This document shows, in pieces, positions 15,943 to 23,661 of a stretch of DNA of 29,813 bases. Below the pieces are notes generated by a model. It was not told the DNA's origin and searched no databases. It saw nothing but the letters and a program-made list of their open reading frames with translations. How positions within the stretch are numbered: position 1 is the first letter of the stretch; every line of letters begins with the position of its first letter. This DNA is from Deltaproteobacteria bacterium (lineage in GTDB: Bacteria; Desulfobacterota; Desulfobacteria; Desulfobacterales; JAUVVS01). Location: assembly GCA_030604545.1 (NCBI GenBank), contig JAUVVS010000001.1, positions 1-29,813 of the forward strand, read 5' to 3'. The position numbers and the translations under genes are program-made.

Positions 15943-17025
15943 ATGGAATTAGAAAAGAATTTTAAAGGAAAAAGAGTTCTGATTACAGGACATACGGGTT
16001 TTAAAGGCTCCTGGTTGGCTATCTGGCTGAAAGAGTTAGGTGCAACGGTTTTAGGCTATTCATTAGAACCTCCAGGCAATCCAAATAATTTTGAAGCAAC
16101 AAACTTATCAAACAGGGTAACTCATGTTCACGGTGATATTAGAGACTTCCCTTATTTTGAGGAGGTATTTTCTGAATTTCAACCCGAATTTGTTTTTCAC
16201 CTGGCAGCCCAACCGATAGTCCGCCGTTCTTATGAAGACCCGCAATTAACTTTTGAAACAAATGTTATGGGCACAGTTAATATGCTTGAACTGGTGCGAA
16301 AGGTACCGTCTGTTCGTGCACTTGTAAGCATAACAACTGATAAATGTTATGAGAATAAAGAGTGGATATGGGGGTATCGTGAAAATGACCGTTTGGGGGG
16401 ACATGACCCCTATAGCAGCAGCAAAGCTTGTGCCGAATTGGTTTCTCAGGCTTATATCAGGTCATTCTTTTCACAGAGAGAAGGTATCGGCGTCGCTACT
16501 GCCCGTGCCGGCAATGTGATCGGTGGTGGTGATTGGGGAGTCGATCGCCTTTTGCCGGATTGCTCCCGCGCTCTCTCTGCGGGAGACTCTATTTTAATAA
16601 GGAATCCGGAAGCTGTACGGCCATGGCAGTTTGTACTGGAACCGTTGTACGGCTATCTTTTGCTGGCAAGTAAATTATCTGAAAAACCCGATGATTATAT
16701 GGGAGCATGGAACTTTGGTCCAGGCAATGAATGCTGTGTCCCAGTCAGTGAAGTGGTAGAGAAGACTATCAATTACTGGGGTTCCGGCAATTGGGAAAAC
16801 CCCTCCGCCGAATTGAACCATAATAAGCATGAAATGAATTTATTAAAACTTAATAGTGATAAGGCCTATTCCTGTTTAGGATGGCATGGAGTTTTGAATA
16901 TAGACTCTGCGATAGAAATGACTGTGAAATGGTATAAAACCTTTTATAAATCTGAATTTGCAGATATGTATGATTTCTGTGTAGAACAGATTGTGGAATA
17001 TACAAAAAAATATCCGGGACGTTAG
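15943..17025 (+). CDS. rfbG: CDP-glucose 4,6-dehydratase
   Basis: A 360-residue extended SDR of the expected length for RfbG/DdhB. GHTGFKGSW at 16-24 is the characteristic cofactor loop. TTDKCYENKEW (131-141) and Tyr157-x3-Lys161 (PYSSSK) form the active site, and RAGNVIGGGDW is also typical. The enzyme converts CDP-D-glucose to CDP-4-keto-6-deoxy-D-glucose with bound NAD, the second step of CDP-3,6-dideoxyhexose synthesis in the cytoplasm. The next step's enzyme begins 4 bases after its stop, and the first step's enzyme lies at 19306. Start ATG 15943 is preceded by AAAGG. Confidence 0.95.
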   Translation: MELEKNFKGKRVLITGHTGFKGSWLAIWLKELGATVLGYSLEPPGNPNNFEATNLSNRVTHVHGDIRDFPYFEEVFSEFQPEFVFHLAAQPIVRRSYEDPQLTFETNVMGTVNMLELVRKVPSVRALVSITTDKCYENKEWIWGYRENDRLGGHDPYSSSKACAELVSQAYIRSFFSQREGIGVATARAGNVIGGGDWGVDRLLPDCSRALSAGDSILIRNPEAVRPWQFVLEPLYGYLLLASKLSEKPDDYMGAWNFGPGNECCVPVSEVVEKTINYWGSGNWENPSAELNHNKHEMNLLKLNSDKAYSCLGWHGVLNIDSAIEMTVKWYKTFYKSEFADMYDFCVEQIVEYTKKYPGR

Positions 17026-17029
17026 AAAA

Positions 17030-18352
17030 ATGATTTCTGATAAAGAAAAACAAATAAGGGCAAAGATTTTTCAAGATGTTAAGTCGCTATATCTTTTGAG
17101 AAAAGCAGAGAAGGAATTTGTTCCAGGGGAATCCAACGTATCTTATGCCGGAAGGGTTTATGACGAGAACGAGATGATAACCCTGGTTGATTCTGCCCTT
17201 GACTTTTGGCTTACATCCGGAAGATTTGCTAAAGAGTTTGAGAAAAATTTTGCAGAGTTCCTCGGTGTTAAACATTGTCTTTTAACCAATTCAGGGTCGT
17301 CCGCTAACCTCTTAGCTGTATCGGCTCTTACTTCTCCCAAGCTTGGCAAGAGGAGTTTGAACCCGGGAGACGAGGTAATAACAGTAGCTTGTGCATTTCC
17401 GACAACTGTAAACCCGATTATCCAGAACAACCTGGTTCCTGTCTTCCTTGATGTGGATATTGGGACTTATAATATTCAGGCAGATGAGATTGAAAAGGCT
17501 TTATCGGAGAAAACCAGGGCAATTTTTGTCGCCCATACCCTGGGTAATCCATTTAACCTGGACAAGGTAATGGAAATAGCACGAAAATATAATTTATGGG
17601 TTATTGAAGATAACTGCGATGCTCTGGGTTCCCGATACAAAGGCCGACATACCGGTACTTTCGGTCACATCTCTACGTTCAGCTTCTATCCGGCACATCA
17701 TATAACAATGGGAGAAGGGGGGGCGCTTGCCACTAATGATACCCAACTAAAAAGATTAATTGAATCTTTCAGGGATTGGGGAAGGGATTGCTGGTGTGAA
17801 CCTGGGTGTGATGGTACATGTGGTAAAAGATTCGATTGGCAATTAGGGACACTGCCTTATGGATATGATCATAAATATATCTATTCTCATATTGGATATA
17901 ATCTGAAGGTTACTGATATGCAGGCCGCTGTTGGGGTTGAGCAGTTAAAAAAACTCCCGGACTTTATTAATGGCAGAAAGAGGAATTGGGAAATTCTTTA
18001 TGAAGGAATAAAGAAATATGAAGGCTACTTCAACCTTCCACGACCAGCAGAGGGGGCAGATCCAAGTTGGTTCGGATTCATACTGACAGTTAGAGAAGAC
18101 GCTCCATTCTCAAAAAATGATGTGGTAACTTATTTAGAAAACAGTAAAATCGCTACACGTTCCCTCTTTGCCGGAAATATCTTAAGACATCCTGCATATC
18201 AGGAAATTGAATACAGAGTATGCGGAACACTCACAAATACTGATTATATAATGAACAACACATTCTGGATTGGTGTTTATCCTGGCCTTGATAAAGGCAG
18301 GATTACTTACATCCTTGACGCTTTTACGTCATTCATGAAGCAATATTCGTAA
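17030..18352 (+). CDS. rfbH: CDP-4-keto-6-deoxy-D-glucose 3-dehydrase (E1)
   Basis: A 440-residue protein closely matching RfbH/DdhC. E1 is a PMP-dependent [2Fe-2S] enzyme in the aminotransferase fold that removes the 3-OH. The iron-sulfur pattern C-x57-C-x-C-x7-C is exact: Cys196, Cys254, Cys256 and Cys264. The PLP-lysine position is His223 (YPAHHITMGEGG), the substitution that turns the aminotransferase fold into a dehydrase. All are offset by three from the Yersinia enzyme, so catalytic features are intact. I use ATG 17030, 4 bases after the dehydratase stop; a TTG further upstream lies inside that gene. Turnover needs an E3-type reductase, which is not visible here. Confidence 0.96.
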   Translation: MISDKEKQIRAKIFQDVKSLYLLRKAEKEFVPGESNVSYAGRVYDENEMITLVDSALDFWLTSGRFAKEFEKNFAEFLGVKHCLLTNSGSSANLLAVSALTSPKLGKRSLNPGDEVITVACAFPTTVNPIIQNNLVPVFLDVDIGTYNIQADEIEKALSEKTRAIFVAHTLGNPFNLDKVMEIARKYNLWVIEDNCDALGSRYKGRHTGTFGHISTFSFYPAHHITMGEGGALATNDTQLKRLIESFRDWGRDCWCEPGCDGTCGKRFDWQLGTLPYGYDHKYIYSHIGYNLKVTDMQAAVGVEQLKKLPDFINGRKRNWEILYEGIKKYEGYFNLPRPAEGADPSWFGFILTVREDAPFSKNDVVTYLENSKIATRSLFAGNILRHPAYQEIEYRVCGTLTNTDYIMNNTFWIGVYPGLDKGRITYILDAFTSFMKQYS

Positions 18353-18365
18353 GAAGGCTTGGCTT

Positions 18366-19319
18366 ATGAGACAGATTAAACTACTTTCCGTTGTTGTCCC
18401 GTGTCATAATGAACAGGAAGTGTTACCGACATCTCACGGGAGATTAACGAAAGTATTACAATATTTAATAGCAAATAACAAAATATCAAATTATGAAGTT
18501 ATTTACGTTGATAACGGCTCGACGGATGATACCTTGCGAGTTTTGAAAGAGATTTTTGAGAATGACCTCCATATAAGAATTGTCGCCTTGAGGCGTGATT
18601 TTGGTTACCAGGGTTCAATTTCCGCTGGTTTGTATCATGCTCAGGGTGATGCGGTTGTCACGATAGATGCAGATCTGCAAGATCCCCCGGAGAAAATTGA
18701 AGAGATGATAAATTATTTTCAGGAGGGATACGATCTGGTTCTCGGTGTACGCGAGGATCGTTCCTCCGATTCTTTCTTAAAGCGAATCTTTTCTGAGGGG
18801 TATTATAAGTTAATAAAACTGATGGGAACTGAAGTTGTCCATAACCATGGAGACTTTCGACTAATGGCAAAATCATTAGTTGAAGAGTTCAATTCCCTTT
18901 CTGAAAGGAATCGTTTTATCAGAGCGATGATCTTGCAACTGGAATCCCATTACGCTCTGGTTTCTTATAAACGTGAAGTGAGAACTGCCGGCAAGTCAAA
19001 GTTTAATTTACGTTCATTGTTCTCACTCAGCCTTGATGGGATAGTATCGTTTAGCTATATGCCGCTTAGATTGGCATCCATGGCTGGTATATTTATGTGT
19101 TTATTTGCGATGGTGGGTGCAATCTGGGTTTTATATGTCAAGATTTCGGCCAACGTCGTTCCGGGTTGGGCTTCTACTTTGTTACCAATTTTTGGTTTGG
19201 GAGGATTTCAACTTCTTATTATGGGTTTAATAGGGGAGTATATTGGTAGATTATACATTGAGGTGAAAAAACGTCCTTTATTTGTTGTGAGGGAGGAATA
19301 TACACATGACGACACATAG
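18366..19319 (+). CDS. Polyprenyl-phosphate glycosyltransferase, GT2 (GtrB-like), copy 2
   Basis: A 317-residue protein with the GtrB plan: cytoplasmic GT2 domain and two C-terminal membrane helices. LSVVVPCHNE opens the fold, VDNGSTDDT follows, and the DAD motif is at 101-103 within DADLQDPPE. RTAGKSKF (about 211) and LDGIVSFSYMPLR match the membrane-proximal acceptor region. It is paralogous to the protein at 9584. It sits between the E1 gene and the cytidylyltransferase of the CDP-dideoxyhexose pathway and overlaps the latter by 14 bases, so it is likely made in step with them. I infer that its donor is the CDP-dideoxyhexose or a precursor, giving a lipid-linked dideoxy sugar; UDP-glucose, as in GtrB itself, is the default alternative. 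AGAAGG lies 8 bases before the ATG. Confidence 0.88.
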   Translation: MRQIKLLSVVVPCHNEQEVLPTSHGRLTKVLQYLIANNKISNYEVIYVDNGSTDDTLRVLKEIFENDLHIRIVALRRDFGYQGSISAGLYHAQGDAVVTIDADLQDPPEKIEEMINYFQEGYDLVLGVREDRSSDSFLKRIFSEGYYKLIKLMGTEVVHNHGDFRLMAKSLVEEFNSLSERNRFIRAMILQLESHYALVSYKREVRTAGKSKFNLRSLFSLSLDGIVSFSYMPLRLASMAGIFMCLFAMVGAIWVLYVKISANVVPGWASTLLPIFGLGGFQLLIMGLIGEYIGRLYIEVKKRPLFVVREEYTHDDT

Positions 19320-20106
19320 AAAAGACATTCCTGTTGTTATTTTAGCGGGTGGCTTGGGAACACGGCTCAGGGAACAAACCGAATTCATGCCTAAGCCAAT
19401 GGTGCCGGTTGGAACAAAACCTATCTTATGGCACATTATGAAAATATACTCATATTACGGCTTTAGACGCTTTGTCATTTGTCTCGGATATAAGGGAGAT
19501 ACAATAAAAGACTATTTTTTGAACTATAGATTCAGAAACAGTGACTTTACAATTAATCTGAGTAAACATAACGATATTATTTTCAATAAATCTCACGAGA
19601 TGGATGATTGGCAGGTTACACTCGCAGATACGGGCATGAAAGCTATGACCGGATCGAGGATTAAGCAAATTGAAAAGCTCATTGATACAGACTGTTTTTT
19701 GCTTACATATGGAGATGGGGTAGCTGATGTTGAACTTGACAAGCTCATGAAATTCCACCAGTCCCATGGGAAGATAGCTACAGTGACCGGTGTGAGACCG
19801 CCATCGAGATTTGGTGAACTTCGTATAGAAGAGAATCAAGTCGTTGAATTTGGCGAGAAACCGCAAGTAGAAAGTGACATGATCAATGGCGGTTTTTTTG
19901 TCCTCAATCGAGAAGTATTTGGTTATTTGCGGAAAGACAATGAATGCACATTTGAAAGAGAACCCCTGGAGAAGTTAGCCGAAGATGGTCAGCTCATGGT
20001 TTACCATCATCCCGGGTTCTGGCAGTGCATGGACACACTTCGTGATATGGATCTACTTAATAAATACTGGGAAAACGGCGTTGCTCCCTGGAAAATCTGG
20101 GAATAG
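19306..20106 (+). CDS. rfbF: Glucose-1-phosphate cytidylyltransferase
   Basis: A 266-residue nucleotidyltransferase of the RfbF/DdhA family and usual length. LAGGLGTRL (13-21) is the nucleotide-binding loop and MPKPM holds Lys30, which contacts the phosphates. YGDGVADV (135-142) carries metal-binding Asp137. It joins CTP and glucose-1-phosphate to give CDP-glucose, the first step of CDP-3,6-dideoxyhexose synthesis. GGGAGG (19291-19296) lies 9 bases before the ATG, inside the end of the previous gene. In most known clusters it precedes the dehydratase gene; here it follows the E1 and a glycosyltransferase. Confidence 0.95.
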   Translation: MTTHRKDIPVVILAGGLGTRLREQTEFMPKPMVPVGTKPILWHIMKIYSYYGFRRFVICLGYKGDTIKDYFLNYRFRNSDFTINLSKHNDIIFNKSHEMDDWQVTLADTGMKAMTGSRIKQIEKLIDTDCFLLTYGDGVADVELDKLMKFHQSHGKIATVTGVRPPSRFGELRIEENQVVEFGEKPQVESDMINGGFFVLNREVFGYLRKDNECTFEREPLEKLAEDGQLMVYHHPGFWQCMDTLRDMDLLNKYWENGVAPWKIWE

Positions 20107-20109
20107 GAA

Positions 20110-21072
20110 ATGATGCAATTCCTGAGTGGTAAAAGGGTTTTAGTGACCGGCGCTACTGGATTTATTGGGTCTCACCTTACGAGACGTCTCCACAAAGAGG
20201 GCGCAGAAGTCCATATTCTGATTAGGAAGAATAGCAATAAATTCAGGATTAAGGATATCATTGAAGATATTGTTACCTGGTATGGTGACGTAACCGATTA
20301 TCAATCATTATGTTCTTGTATTAACAATTCTAAACCGCAGATAATCTTCCACCTTGCAACCTTCAGAAATGTTGAAAGGGATGTAAAATTAATTGATTCA
20401 ATGATTGATACAAACGTTAAAGGTACGGTTAATCTTTTAAGATCTGTAATAGATGAAAAGATCGCGCTGGAATGTTTCATTAATACGGGGACCTGTGAGG
20501 AGTATGGTGACGTTTCCGCCCCGTTCCATGAGGATAGAAAAGAGATGCCGGTTTCTCCCTATTCGGCCAGTAAGGTTGCAGCAACATATTTCTGCCAGAT
20601 GATACATAAGACAATGGAATTGCCGATCGTTACACTCAGGCCGTTTCTTTCCTATGGGTCATACCAGGACACGGATATGATGTTTATTCCGTCTCTTATT
20701 AAACACTGCCTTGAAGGGAAGGATTTCCCGATGACCGAGGGCAACCAGACAAGAGAATTCAACTATGTCGATGATATTGTTGATGCATATATACTTACTG
20801 CCGAATGCCAGAATGCAGTTGGAGAAATCATCAATATTGGCAATGGTATTGAATACAAAATTAAAGATGTGGCAGAGCAAATTGTGAAGATGATGGGCAA
20901 TCCCATTCAACTTCTTTTTGGTGCCATACCCAAACGAGCCGGAGAAACGGAGCATTTTTTCTGCAGTAATGACAAGGCAAAAAATTTACTCGGCTGGACA
21001 CCTAAAACAACCCTGGATGTCGGTTTGAGGAAAACAATAGACTGGTATAAAAATAATTCAGGAATTTTTTAA
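20110..21072 (+). CDS. NAD(P)-dependent sugar epimerase/reductase (SDR) of the dideoxyhexose section
   Basis: A 320-residue extended SDR. GATGFIG at 14-20 is the cofactor loop, TGTCEEYG (126-133) supplies Thr in the Ser/Thr position, and Tyr151-x3-Lys155 (PYSASK) is the catalytic pair. It follows the cytidylyltransferase by 3 bases, where other CDP-dideoxyhexose clusters keep the gene that fixes the final sugar (paratose, abequose or tyvelose synthase). I infer a 4-keto reductase or 2-/4-epimerase of a CDP-sugar. A second such SDR at 11116 makes the assignment ambiguous. The start may be 20110 or 20113; AGGA at 20105 fits 20113 slightly better. Confidence 0.78.
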   Translation: MMQFLSGKRVLVTGATGFIGSHLTRRLHKEGAEVHILIRKNSNKFRIKDIIEDIVTWYGDVTDYQSLCSCINNSKPQIIFHLATFRNVERDVKLIDSMIDTNVKGTVNLLRSVIDEKIALECFINTGTCEEYGDVSAPFHEDRKEMPVSPYSASKVAATYFCQMIHKTMELPIVTLRPFLSYGSYQDTDMMFIPSLIKHCLEGKDFPMTEGNQTREFNYVDDIVDAYILTAECQNAVGEIINIGNGIEYKIKDVAEQIVKMMGNPIQLLFGAIPKRAGETEHFFCSNDKAKNLLGWTPKTTLDVGLRKTIDWYKNNSGIF

Positions 21073-21095
21073 TTCCTGTTCGAGTGGCTAAAACA

Positions 21096-22133
21096 ATGAG
21101 CACTAACAGGTCAAATACGTTGATAATGTTGGTTGATTATAGGAATTTTTTTTATATGTCGGTTCGTCATAAAGATGCCAGCATGGATATCGAAGCATTA
21201 CGTGACTATTTCAACGATGAGGGATGGGAGTTAAATATAAAAAAGTATCCCGAAATTGATTTTAGAAATGAAAATTATCAGGGTAAAATTATTTTGTATC
21301 AATCATCGGAAGATCGAGATCTGTTTTATAAAAGTTATATTGAGGATGTATTGTTAGGTCTTGAACTCCAGGGAGCTATTCTCGTTCCAAAGTTTCATTA
21401 CTTTAGAGCTCATCATAATAAGGTCTTTATGGAGATTTTGCGAGATTTAAATAATCTCGAAGAAATTCACAATGTTAGATCAAAAAGCTATGGAACGTAT
21501 GAAGAATTTGCTCAAGAATTGTCTTTATTTCCATCAGAGTTAGTTTTAAAGCCCTCTGAAGGATGTGGCAGCAGTGGAGTCAGATTGCTAAAGGATGAAT
21601 CTTCAAAAAGAAGATATGCAAGAAGGGTGAGCAGGTCACTTCATCCAATCGATGCACTTAAAAACATTATCAAATATTATGTATGGCATCCTTATTTTAA
21701 AAAGTCGAATAATCGTAGAAAATTTACGATTCAAAATCATATTCCCGATCTACAAAATGATTATAAAATACTTATCTATGGAGATAAATACTATGTATTG
21801 CTCCGCCATAACCGTAAAAACGATTTCAGGGCCAGTGGCAGTGGACTCTTCGAATATAACGAAAATTTACCCGAGGGGTTACTGGATTTTGCCGAGTTAG
21901 TTTTCAATAGTTTTGAAACCCCGTACCTTTCCATAGATGTTGGGTTTAATGGGCACGAATTTTTCCTTATTGAGTTCCAGTGTTTACAGTTTGGAAACTA
22001 TACTTTGGAAAAATCCCCATTCTATTTTGCCAGAGAAGGAGAAAAATGGATAAAAATACAGGAGGAGTCAATTCTGGAAAAGGAATTTGCGAGAAGTGTA
22101 GTTCGATACGTTAATAAATTTATTGTTGCATGA
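21096..22133 (+). CDS. ATP-grasp-like protein of unknown function
   Basis: A 345-residue soluble protein that I do not recognise as a named family. Residues 146-165 (SELVLKPSEGCGSSGVRLL) look like the ATP-grasp strand with its Lys and glycine-rich loop. NDYKILIYGDKYYVLLR (221-237) resembles the strand that positions the acceptor site. DVGFNGHEFFLIEFQ (281-295) matches the Asp...Glu-x-Asn metal site, with Gln at the usual Asn. ATP-grasp enzymes activate a carboxylate as an acyl phosphate and attach it to an amine or thiol. In a polysaccharide cluster this could amidate a uronic acid or add an amino acid to an amino sugar. That is inference; it may be inactive. GTG 21084 is an alternative start. 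No ribosome site is clear. Confidence 0.6.
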   Translation: MSTNRSNTLIMLVDYRNFFYMSVRHKDASMDIEALRDYFNDEGWELNIKKYPEIDFRNENYQGKIILYQSSEDRDLFYKSYIEDVLLGLELQGAILVPKFHYFRAHHNKVFMEILRDLNNLEEIHNVRSKSYGTYEEFAQELSLFPSELVLKPSEGCGSSGVRLLKDESSKRRYARRVSRSLHPIDALKNIIKYYVWHPYFKKSNNRRKFTIQNHIPDLQNDYKILIYGDKYYVLLRHNRKNDFRASGSGLFEYNENLPEGLLDFAELVFNSFETPYLSIDVGFNGHEFFLIEFQCLQFGNYTLEKSPFYFAREGEKWIKIQEESILEKEFARSVVRYVNKFIVA

Positions 22134-22176
22134 TAGCATTTTTCGCTAATTATAAGACCACGCGATCGGAAACCAG

Positions 22177-23658
22177 ATGAAAGTAAGTGTCGTAAAAACT
22201 AAAGTGCATTATCCGCCAGCACCATTTCACCCATCAGAACAATATCCTGAATATCCCTATTCCAAAGAGTCAATATCCACTCGAGAAAATCCGGTCTATG
22301 CTGCCGTTCGGAATGCGTTATATTTAATGGATTTGGACAGTGAACATTATGGTACGCCTGATTGGAATCCCTTTGGCGAATTTGTCAAAGAAGGGAGCCG
22401 TATTGTTATTAAACCTAATTTCGTCAATCATTACAATTTATCAATTGATGACCATTCGCATTTTGAGGCTTTGGTGACACAGGCATCGGTAATTCGTCCA
22501 CTTATCGACTATGTGATTATTGCCACTAAAGGAGAGTGTACATTAACAATTGCAGATTTGCCGATCCAGACTGCCGATTTTGATATGATAGTCAAGAGGA
22601 CCGGGCTTGACCAGGTGATTGAATTTGTTCTGGATAAAACTGGTGGGCGAGGAACGATCGGATTGGCTGACTTACGGAACTACCAGCTGATGATAGATCG
22701 ATCAGGAGCTATATTAGGTAGAAAGAAGCAGCCCGGAGATCCCCTGGATTATGCCTTGGTAGATTTAGGGAGTCACAGCAACTTAGTGCCAATAGAGAAA
22801 GATGTCCACTTGTTCCGTGCACCGGATTATAAAAATACTATCACAGTCAAAATGCATTCCAGTGGTGTACATTGGTATAGCTTATCCAGAACAATTCTAA
22901 AATCTGATTTTTTTATCAACGTCCCTAAATTAAAGGTTCATCGTAAGACGGGAGCAACATTAAGTTTAAAAAATGTTGTTGGTACAATTGGAGATAAATC
23001 GTGCTTACCGCATTATCGGGAAGGAGGACCGAACGCTGGTGGCGATGAACAGGCTGTTTCAACACTGATTAACTCATTGCGTGGACGACACTCTTTCACT
23101 TTGCGACGTCTTGGAAGAATTCCCTGGAGACTTATTATCCGTCCAGTGGGACGTGTATTGATGCGACTGAATCAAATGGCTCATAAGGATCAAAATTTAA
23201 TAAATGTTACAGGCGGTGACTGGTATGGCAATGATACAGTGTGGCGTATGGTACATGATATCAACTGCATTCTTTTTCATTCTGATGCTCAGGGGGTTCT
23301 ACACGATAAACCCCAAAGGCAATATCTAACAGTGGTCGATGGTATCATAGGAGGAGAGGGTGAGGGGCCACTCAGCCCAAGTCCGGTGGCTTCCGGGGTA
23401 ATTGTTGCTGGAATCGATCCGCTGGCAGTGGATATTTGCTGTACGCGATTAATGGGATTGGATTGGCGTAAAATTCCGCTGTTTGCCAAATATGATTCAT
23501 TCCAACGTTATACCTTTTCTAATTTCAATGATAATCCAGAACAAATTGAAGTGATTTTATCAGAAAATAATAAAATCATGAAACAACAAATAGATAACAT
23601 ACGTCCAGTACATAGTTTTGAGCCATCTCCGGGTTGGAAGAAGCATATTGAGCTGTAA
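22177..23658 (+). CDS. DUF362-domain protein
   Basis: A 493-residue protein with the DUF362 pattern: SRIVIKPNFVNH near residue 75, NVPKLKVHRKTGATLSLKNVVG near 250, and VVDGIIGGEGEGPLSPSP plus a GVIVAGIDPLAVDI segment near 390-420. The function of the family is not established. Many members carry a ferredoxin-like domain, but no CxxCxxC motif is visible here, so this one probably has no iron-sulfur cluster. Proteins of this type recur in polysaccharide clusters of anaerobes. It lies between the ATP-grasp-like gene and a GT4 gene, with short gaps. No signal peptide is evident, so it is probably cytoplasmic. Confidence 0.75.
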   Translation: MKVSVVKTKVHYPPAPFHPSEQYPEYPYSKESISTRENPVYAAVRNALYLMDLDSEHYGTPDWNPFGEFVKEGSRIVIKPNFVNHYNLSIDDHSHFEALVTQASVIRPLIDYVIIATKGECTLTIADLPIQTADFDMIVKRTGLDQVIEFVLDKTGGRGTIGLADLRNYQLMIDRSGAILGRKKQPGDPLDYALVDLGSHSNLVPIEKDVHLFRAPDYKNTITVKMHSSGVHWYSLSRTILKSDFFINVPKLKVHRKTGATLSLKNVVGTIGDKSCLPHYREGGPNAGGDEQAVSTLINSLRGRHSFTLRRLGRIPWRLIIRPVGRVLMRLNQMAHKDQNLINVTGGDWYGNDTVWRMVHDINCILFHSDAQGVLHDKPQRQYLTVVDGIIGGEGEGPLSPSPVASGVIVAGIDPLAVDICCTRLMGLDWRKIPLFAKYDSFQRYTFSNFNDNPEQIEVILSENNKIMKQQIDNIRPVHSFEPSPGWKKHIEL

Positions 23659-23661
23659 AAT

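Noticed and set aside
16991..17029. A TTG start for the E1 dehydrase
   Set aside because: It would overlap the dehydratase gene by 35 bases and add residues not found in known E1 enzymes; ATG 17030 gives the normal length.
21060..21077. AGGAATT/AATTCCT hairpin at the end of the SDR gene
   Set aside because: It is a weak A+T-rich stem with no T-run after it, overlapping the stop codon; likely chance.
22126..22156. Promoter-like TTGCAT and TATAAG before the DUF362 gene
   Set aside because: The spacer is 19 bases and the -35 match is only three of six bases; common in A+T-rich sequence.
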